DNA of 9,557 bases from Chloroflexota bacterium (GTDB lineage Bacteria > Chloroflexota > Anaerolineae > Anaerolineales > Villigracilaceae). The stretch lies in contig JAMDBC010000004.1 of assembly GCA_023484185.1 (NCBI GenBank), forward strand, positions 1 through 9,557, in the 5' to 3' direction. A program made the translations under genes and the position numbers. How positions within the stretch are numbered: the first letter of the stretch is position 1; each line of letters starts with the position of its first letter. The notes under the pieces are model-generated. The model saw nothing but the letters and a program-made list of their open reading frames with translations. It searched no databases and had not been told where the DNA came from. Shown piece by piece: positions 5,468 to 9,557 of this stretch.

Positions 5468-6387
5468 GCGACCACGATCTCCTCTCCGAAGCCGAATTTG
5501 CGGGTATAGAAGTAAGTCACGATCAACGTGAGGATCATCAGGATGAGCGAGGCAGCCGAACCAAAGGTCGGGTCACGCGCGTCGAGAAATTGACGTTGAA
5601 TAAGATTGCCCACGAGGATCACCTGCCGTCCGCCCAAAATATCGGACACAATGAACGTTCCCATAACCGGGATAAAGACCAGGATCGTTCCCGCCACCAC
5701 GCCCGGCATCGAAAGCGGCAACGTGACTCGCATCAGTGTGCGGAGGGAATTTGCGCCGAGATCCGCTGCGGCCTCATACAGCGAGTTATCGATCTTTTCA
5801 AGGGAAGTATAGATCGGCAAAATCATGAACGGTAGAAACTCGTACACCATTCCAACCAGCACCGCACCGGGCGTATATAACATATTCAACGGCGTGAACG
5901 GGATATGCAAAAGGTTTGCGAACCAGCCGAGGACAATATTGATGACGCCTTCCTGGCGCAGCAACATCATCCACGCATAGACGCGGATAACAAAGTTCGT
6001 CCAAAGCGGGATAAGCACCAGAAATAAATAAGTATTGCGACGTTTTGGATGTGCGCGCGCAATAAAGTACGCAAGCGGGTACGCCAGGACGATAACCAAC
6101 ACCGTTGTATTGAAACCCAGCGCCAACGAACGCCACATGATCTGCGCATAAAGCGGATCAAAACAAACTTTTGCGCCGTTTGCGCAATCGGTGCTGTAGC
6201 CGAGCAGGCGGACGTAATTATTAAACGAAAAGGAATAGATCACATTCCCATCGGGGCTGCGCTGGCCAAAGCTGACAACCAGCGTCAGGAGCAAAGGGAT
6301 GATCAATAGACCGACCATAAAAACCAAAGTCGGCAGGATCAGCAAGGTTCCTTGTGCGGACTTATTTTCACGCAATCGCTTAAGCAT
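5464..6387 (-). CDS. potB: Polyamine ABC transporter permease PotB
   Basis: A 307-aa inner-membrane permease that pairs with PotC. About six hydrophobic segments are visible, the first at residues 13-40. The EAA motif is at 204-229 ([20 protein letters not shown], then PLSMPG). A longer reading from 6438 is possible, but I chose ATG at 6387: it lies two bases after the potA stop codon, has GAGGG about eight bases before it, and gives [19 protein letters not shown], a normal permease N-terminus. The first outer loop carries Cys68 and Cys75 (DCANGAKVC), a spacing like the pair in PotC. Tight spacing with potA and the ATGA overlap with potC indicate one transcript with coupled translation. Confidence 0.95.
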   Translation of the reverse strand: MLKRLRENKSAQGTLLILPTLVFMVGLLIIPLLLTLVVSFGQRSPDGNVIYSFSFNNYVRLLGYSTDCANGAKVCFDPLYAQIMWRSLALGFNTTVLVIVLAYPLAYFIARAHPKRRNTYLFLVLIPLWTNFVIRVYAWMMLLRQEGVINIVLGWFANLLHIPFTPLNMLYTPGAVLVGMVYEFLPFMILPIYTSLEKIDNSLYEAAADLGANSLRTLMRVTLPLSMPGVVAGTILVFIPVMGTFIVSDILGGRQVILVGNLIQRQFLDARDPTFGSAASLILMILTLIVTYFYTRKFGFGEEIVVA

Positions 6388-6389
6388 GG

Positions 6390-7502
6390 TTAGTCCCTCG
6401 GCAAAACCAGTGTGTTTTCCGGAAGAAGCGTCAGCCACGCTTTTTCGCCGTTTGAGTAAAACGCGCGCGGATCAAGCGTGGAAATGTGATTCTGCTCCCA
6501 GACCTTTACACGCACGCCGCGCACATCCAAATATAAATGCGTATCGGACCCGATATAGGTGCTGTTCGTGACAACGCCCTCGACGCTATCCTCTTTCACC
6601 CCTTGCCGATCGGTCAAGCGTATCTTTTCTGGACGAATGGAAACGGACACATCATCCCCGACCTTGACCTTGCTGGTAACGATCCCGGCCAGGTCTTCAC
6701 CCCAGGCCGGAATGCTCACAACGGCCTGATCGCCCTTGATGGATTTCACCTTGCCATCCAGAAAATTGGATTCCCCAATGAAGTCTGCCACAAAGCGGCT
6801 GGTCGGGCGTTCATAGATTTCCACAGCCGTCCCCATCTGCCGCACCTTACCCAGACTCATGACTGCGATACGGTCAGACATGGTCAGCGCTTCTTCCTGA
6901 TCGTGGGTCACATAAATAAATGTGATCCCAACTTCCTGTTGCAGGGACTTAAGCTCCAACTGCATTTCCTTGCGAAGTTTCAAATCGAGCGCGCCGAGCG
7001 GCTCATCGAGCAAAAGAACTTTCGGGCGTTTGACCAGCGCCCGGGCCAGCGCGATGCGCTGCTGCTGTCCGCCGGAAAGCTGTTTGGGCCTGCGCCTGCC
7101 CATGCCGCCCAACTTGACCATATCCAGCGCCTCGCCAACACGCCGCTCAATCTCTTTCTTTTCCACCTTTTCCATTTCAAGGCCGAAAGCAATGTTCTCA
7201 GAAACGGTCATATGCTGGAAAAGGGCATAATTCTGGAACACCGTATTCACAGGCCGCAAAAATGGAGGCTTGTGCCCCTGCGGTTCTCCGTCGATAAAGA
7301 CCTCGCCATCCGTAGGCCATTCAAAGCCTGCGATCATACGAAGAGAGGTGGTCTTACCGCATCCCGAAGAACCCAGCATGGAGAAGAACTCTCCCTGCTT
7401 GATCTGCATAGTAACGTTATCCACCGCCGCCAACTCGTTGCCTTCGGGTGTGATGAATTTTTTTACTACTTCACGCAATTCAACTGCAAACTCACTAGCC
7501 AT
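6390..7502 (-). CDS. potA: Polyamine ABC transporter ATP-binding protein PotA
   Basis: A 370-aa cytoplasmic ATPase that drives polyamine import through PotBC. All nucleotide-binding motifs are intact: Walker A GSSGCGKT at 44-51, Q-loop Gln90 (FQNYALF), signature LSGGQQQR at 142-149, Walker B VLLLDEP at 162-168 with Asp166 and Glu167, and H-loop His200 (VTHDQEEA). After residue 240 comes the TOBE-type regulatory domain ([10 protein letters not shown], then SIRPEKIRL at 288-296), as in PotA/FbpC-like importers. Length is normal. The start has GGAGA about seven bases ahead. It lies 27 bases after the aminotransferase stop. Because the aminotransferase frame is broken upstream, polarity on this gene is possible if the break is real. 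Confidence 0.96.
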   Translation of the reverse strand: MASEFAVELREVVKKFITPEGNELAAVDNVTMQIKQGEFFSMLGSSGCGKTTSLRMIAGFEWPTDGEVFIDGEPQGHKPPFLRPVNTVFQNYALFQHMTVSENIAFGLEMEKVEKKEIERRVGEALDMVKLGGMGRRRPKQLSGGQQQRIALARALVKRPKVLLLDEPLGALDLKLRKEMQLELKSLQQEVGITFIYVTHDQEEALTMSDRIAVMSLGKVRQMGTAVEIYERPTSRFVADFIGESNFLDGKVKSIKGDQAVVSIPAWGEDLAGIVTSKVKVGDDVSVSIRPEKIRLTDRQGVKEDSVEGVVTNSTYIGSDTHLYLDVRGVRVKVWEQNHISTLDPRAFYSNGEKAWLTLLPENTLVLPRD

Positions 7503-7696
7503 CTATCTTCTCCGAAATGGATTTTCGTTTTACAAAGTCCTGCTGACAGACTTAAGTACATCTTCCAGACGATCGAGTAAAGTATCCAGTTGTTCATACG
7601 AAATAATAAGCGGCGGCTCGATGCGAATGGTCTGCGCGCTGGTCAACGTACCAGCCACCAGAACATTTCGCTGAAATAGACCAGCCGCAACTTTAT

Positions 7697-7789
7697 AACC
7701 AATCTCAGGACTCTTGAAGTGCATACCGATCAGAAGGCCTTTGCCCGTTATTTTCTCATAAATTTGCGGATATTGCGCGGCGAATCTTT
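7697..7789. repeat. Source segment of the inverted copy, in the aminotransferase C-terminal half
   Basis: This segment is in its normal place in the C-terminal coding region, since the surrounding frame is continuous and matches the family. Its perfect reverse complement is found at 8274-8366, with 484 bp between the two copies. Confidence 0.95.
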
Positions 7790-8187
7790 GAAGTTTTGCA
7801 ATCACATAATTGCCCTTCTCGGCGGCCTGTTCCCAGAGTCTCTCGCGCAATGTGACATGGATCGCTGCAATCGCCGCCGAACAAGCCAGCGCGCCGCCGC
7901 CCGTCGTGGTGGTGTGCATGAACGGATTCGGATACATCATCGGATGGAATATCTCTTCCGTGGTGCAAGTCGCACTGACGGGCATCACGCCACCGCCCAG
8001 CGATTTGGCAATGGTCAAAATGTCAGGCGTGACGTTCCAATGATCAACACCCCACAGCTTCCCGGTCCGGCCCAGACCCGTTTGCACTTCGTCCGCGATC
8101 AACAGTGCGCCATATTTTTTTGTCGCGGCACGCACACGCGGCCAAAAATCATCGGGCGGAACGATCGCGCCAGCCTCGCCCTGGATC

Positions 8188-8275
8188 GGTTCAAATAAGA
8201 CGCCAGCCACGCCGATCCCAACTTTGTCGCAAATCTCTAGCTGCTTCTCAACCGCTTCGGCGTCGCCAAATGGAA
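8188..8275. repeat. Direct repeat, copy A (88 bp) inside the aminotransferase gene
   Basis: Identical over 88 bp to 8363-8450, begins GGTTCAAATAAGACG and ends CCAAATGGAA. On the minus strand it encodes part of the segment around FGDAEAVEKQLEICDKVG up to FEP. Copy A is joined correctly to the C-terminal half of the gene on its low-coordinate side; its high-coordinate side joins the inverted copy. Confidence 0.97.
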
Positions 8276-8366
8276 AGATTCGCCGCGCAATATCCGCAAA
8301 TTTATGAGAAAATAACGGGCAAAGGCCTTCTGATCGGTATGCACTTCAAGAGTCCTGAGATTGGTT
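8274..8366. repeat. Inverted copy (93 bp) of 7697-7789 placed between the direct repeats
   Basis: Reverse complement of 7697-7789 with no mismatch over 93 bp. Read on the plus strand it encodes the peptide FAAQYPQIYEKITGKGLLIG and what follows, which belongs to the C-terminal half of the aminotransferase on the other strand. It overlaps copy A by AA and copy B by GGTT. Confidence 0.97.
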
Positions 8367-8450
8367 CAAATAAGACGCCAGCCACGCCGATCCCAACTTT
8401 GTCGCAAATCTCTAGCTGCTTCTCAACCGCTTCGGCGTCGCCAAATGGAA
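8363..8450. repeat. Direct repeat, copy B (88 bp) inside the aminotransferase gene
   Basis: Perfect copy of 8188-8275, offset by 175 bp. Copy B is joined correctly to the N-terminal half of the gene on its high-coordinate side; its low-coordinate side joins the inverted copy, sharing GGTT (8363-8366) with it. Confidence 0.97.
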
Positions 8451-9091
8451 CGTGATAAACGGTTCCTGCATAAAGCGGCCCCAGCGGTGCGCGGAAATCA
8501 GCCTTGCCCATCATCGAAAGCGATCCCATCGTCTTGCCGTGGAAGGCTTTGACCGCCACAATGAAGGCCGATTTACCAGTGTAGAGTTTTGCAATTTTTA
8601 TTGCGGCTTCAACTGCCTCAGTGCCACTGGCCGCAAACCAACTATATTTCAAATCGCCGGGTGTAACAGTGGCGAGCAGTTTCGCCAGCACGCCGCGCAA
8701 CGGATCGATCAATTCCTGCGACGGCATCGGCGAACGATCCAACTGCGCCTTGACCGTCGCCACCACATCGGGATGACTCCAGCCCAGATCCATCATGCCG
8801 AAACCGCCCAGGCAATCAAGGTACTCGCGGCCAAGGATGTCTTTAAAAACTGCGCCCTCGCCCATCCATTCCACAGCGGCCCAATTGCCGGATTCGGTCA
8901 CGGACTTACGATAATCCAGCCAGCCGCGATTGAAATGTTCGGCAAAATTATTTTTTGATTCGTCAATGATGTGGTGCGCTTCCTCGACGGTTGGAAATCC
9001 TTTCTTGTGAATCAAGCCAATCCAACGCGAGGAGTAATCAAGGGCTTCTTCGTAATCAATCGCCATAAATGTCCATTTCATTTGGAATACG

Positions 9092-9124
9092 GGAGCTTGC
9101 TCCTGCAACCGCCAGCAAGCTGGC
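9092..9124. promoter_or_regulatory. Two small hairpins between the aldehyde dehydrogenase and aminotransferase genes
   Basis: GGAGC-TT-GCTCC (9092-9103) and GCCAGC-AA-GCTGGC (9111-9124) are perfect small dyads seven bases apart with related cores (AGCTTGCT/AGCAAGCT). They sit in the 71-base gap between the two genes. On the minus strand no T-run follows. The only AGGAG near the aminotransferase start (9104-9100) lies inside the first dyad and 18 bases from ATG 9081, so the structure might limit translation start. Confidence 0.4.
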
Positions 9125-9137
9125 CGACTCCAAAAAA

Positions 9138-9557
9138 TTAAAACTTTCTCGTCCATTCTTTCGGCCAGCGTTCCACCACAACCTTTTTCTGCGTGAAGAA
9201 CTCGACCGCGTCCATACCCTGGCCGTGCATATCGCCGAAGAAACTATCCTTCCAGCCGCTGAACGGAAAGAAGGCCATCGGCGCAGCCACGCCGATATTG
9301 ATGCCAATGTTCCCGGCGTCGGCTTCATATCTAAATCTGCGCGCGGCGTTTCCACTGGATGTGAACAAGCTGGCCTGATTTCCATACTGCCCACTGTTGA
9401 CAAGTTCAATGGCCTCGTCAATTGTATTGACGTGCATGAGACTCAGCACCGGGCCGAAAATTTCAGTGCGCGCAATTTCGCCTCCACGCGGGACATCAGA
9501 CAGGATCGTCGGACGGACAAAGTTTCCACGCTCATAGCCTTTCACTGTCGTCCCGCG
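9138..9557 (-). CDS. Aldehyde dehydrogenase, methylmalonate/malonate-semialdehyde type (MmsA/IolA-like), C-terminal part
   Basis: The last 139 residues of an aldehyde dehydrogenase; the catalytic cysteine and NAD-binding part lie beyond the window. Seen: [13 protein letters not shown], the conserved EIFGPVLS, then [20 protein letters not shown] and [20 protein letters not shown]. The [16 protein letters not shown] block is the hallmark of the CoA-acylating MmsA/IolA branch, which turns malonate or methylmalonate semialdehyde into acetyl- or propionyl-CoA. Beside a putrescine aminotransferase it may instead handle a semialdehyde from polyamine breakdown, for example malonate semialdehyde from the aminopropyl part of spermidine by way of beta-alanine; that is inference. 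Stop TAA at 9140-9138. It is probably the preceding gene of the same operon as the aminotransferase, 71 bases away. Confidence 0.92.
   Translation of the reverse strand, partial: RGTTVKGYERGNFVRPTILSDVPRGGEIARTEIFGPVLSLMHVNTIDEAIELVNSGQYGNQASLFTSSGNAARRFRYEADAGNIGINIGVAAPMAFFPFSGWKDSFFGDMHGQGMDAVEFFTQKKVVVERWPKEWTRKF

Larger units (their letters stand above)
7530..9066 (-). pseudogene. patA: Putrescine aminotransferase (PatA/YgjG type), broken by a 175-bp rearrangement
   Basis: Class III PLP-dependent enzyme that transfers the amino group of putrescine (or cadaverine) to 2-oxoglutarate, giving 4-aminobutanal. Many segments match E. coli PatA from memory: DYRKSV, AAVEW, DCLGGFG, SQELIDPLRG, SGTEAVEAA, FHGKTMGSLS, DEVQTGLGRTGK, GGGVMP, HTTTTGG, VLVAGTL, RIEPPL. 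After removing the 175-bp insert (for example 8188-8362) one frame of 453 aa remains, close to the 459 aa of PatA, with SGTE at 147-150, Asp267 and the PLP lysine Lys296 (IAKSLGGG). As it stands, the N-terminal part runs 236 native residues to FEPI, then 18 foreign ones to a stop at 8302; the C-terminal part resumes in another frame. I start at ATG 9066; ATG 9081 is an alternative, and neither has a good Shine-Dalgarno. Potentially intact in the living cell if the break is an artefact. Confidence 0.85.

Noticed and set aside
5464..6438. Longer potB from ATG 6438 (324 aa)
   Set aside because: It would overlap potA by 49 bases with an extra non-permease N-terminus; ATG 6387 has a Shine-Dalgarno and normal spacing.
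6537..7580. Long plus-strand open frame (347 codons) opposite potA
   Set aside because: Antisense shadow of potA, whose motifs are all intact; composition is His/Arg-rich as expected for reversed codons.
8188..8450. Mobile element insertion with target-site duplication
   Set aside because: The inserted sequence is a copy of part of the same gene, carries no transposase or terminal repeats, and the 88-bp duplication is far longer than a target-site duplication.
8105..8455. Plus-strand frame containing the peptide FAAQYPQIYEKITGKG
   Set aside because: The native-looking peptide comes only from the inverted 93-bp copy; the rest is antisense sequence with a duplicated stretch. It is not a separate gene.
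7530..9156. Two separate aminotransferase-fragment genes or a programmed frameshift
   Set aside because: The duplicated and inverted sequence at the break and restoration of one normal-length frame by removing 175 bp show a rearrangement, not a split gene, intron, intein or frameshift signal.
1..9557. tRNA, rRNA, CRISPR arrays, phage or transposase genes
   Set aside because: I looked for cloverleaf-like, rRNA-like and regularly spaced repeat patterns and for transposase or integrase motifs, and found none.

Overview
The window is a bacterial chromosome fragment with about half G+C. All genes I can support are on the minus strand, so the layout below is given in transcription order, from high to low coordinates. 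Gene content, a 120-300 bp spacer style rich in inverted repeats, and a lipoprotein-type binding protein would fit a Chloroflexota/Anaerolineae-like anaerobe. That is an impression from content; no marker gene is present to prove it.

Region 1 (9557-3206) looks like a polyamine uptake and breakdown operon. It begins with the end of an aldehyde dehydrogenase of the MmsA/IolA type (cut by the window edge). A class III aminotransferase closely resembling E. coli putrescine aminotransferase PatA/YgjG follows. Then come potA (ATPase), potB and potC (permeases) and potD (lipoprotein substrate-binding protein), closed by a strong Rho-independent terminator at 3206-3233. The expected logic is import of putrescine/spermidine by PotABCD, transamination to 4-aminobutanal, and oxidation of a semialdehyde.

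The most striking observation is in the aminotransferase gene. It is broken by a 175-bp rearrangement: an 88-bp segment is directly duplicated, and between the two copies lies a perfect 93-bp inverted copy of a segment from about 500 bp further downstream in the same gene. The junctions carry 2-bp and 4-bp microhomologies. Deleting 175 bp restores one uninterrupted frame of normal family length (453 aa). This is either a very recent template-switching mutation or an amplification/assembly chimera.

Region 2 (3203-2655) is an Lrp/AsnC-family regulator. Its promoter places the predicted transcription start on the GTG start codon, so the mRNA is probably leaderless. Three copies of a 9-bp motif sit in and upstream of the promoter, which suggests autoregulation.

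Region 3 (2654-905) starts with about 300 bp without a convincing gene but with two hairpins. Next are a 38-codon small ORF with a good ribosome binding site and a saccharopine-dehydrogenase-like oxidoreductase. That enzyme resembles carboxynorspermidine dehydrogenase and lysine 6-dehydrogenase, and it carries an NAD-type acidic residue. It also fits amine or amino-acid metabolism.

Region 4 (904-1) is a repeat-bearing spacer, then a good promoter with a dyad at the predicted start site, then the first 206 codons of an aldehyde:ferredoxin oxidoreductase-family tungstoenzyme. All function calls rest on reading the translations and on remembered family motifs; no database search was run.
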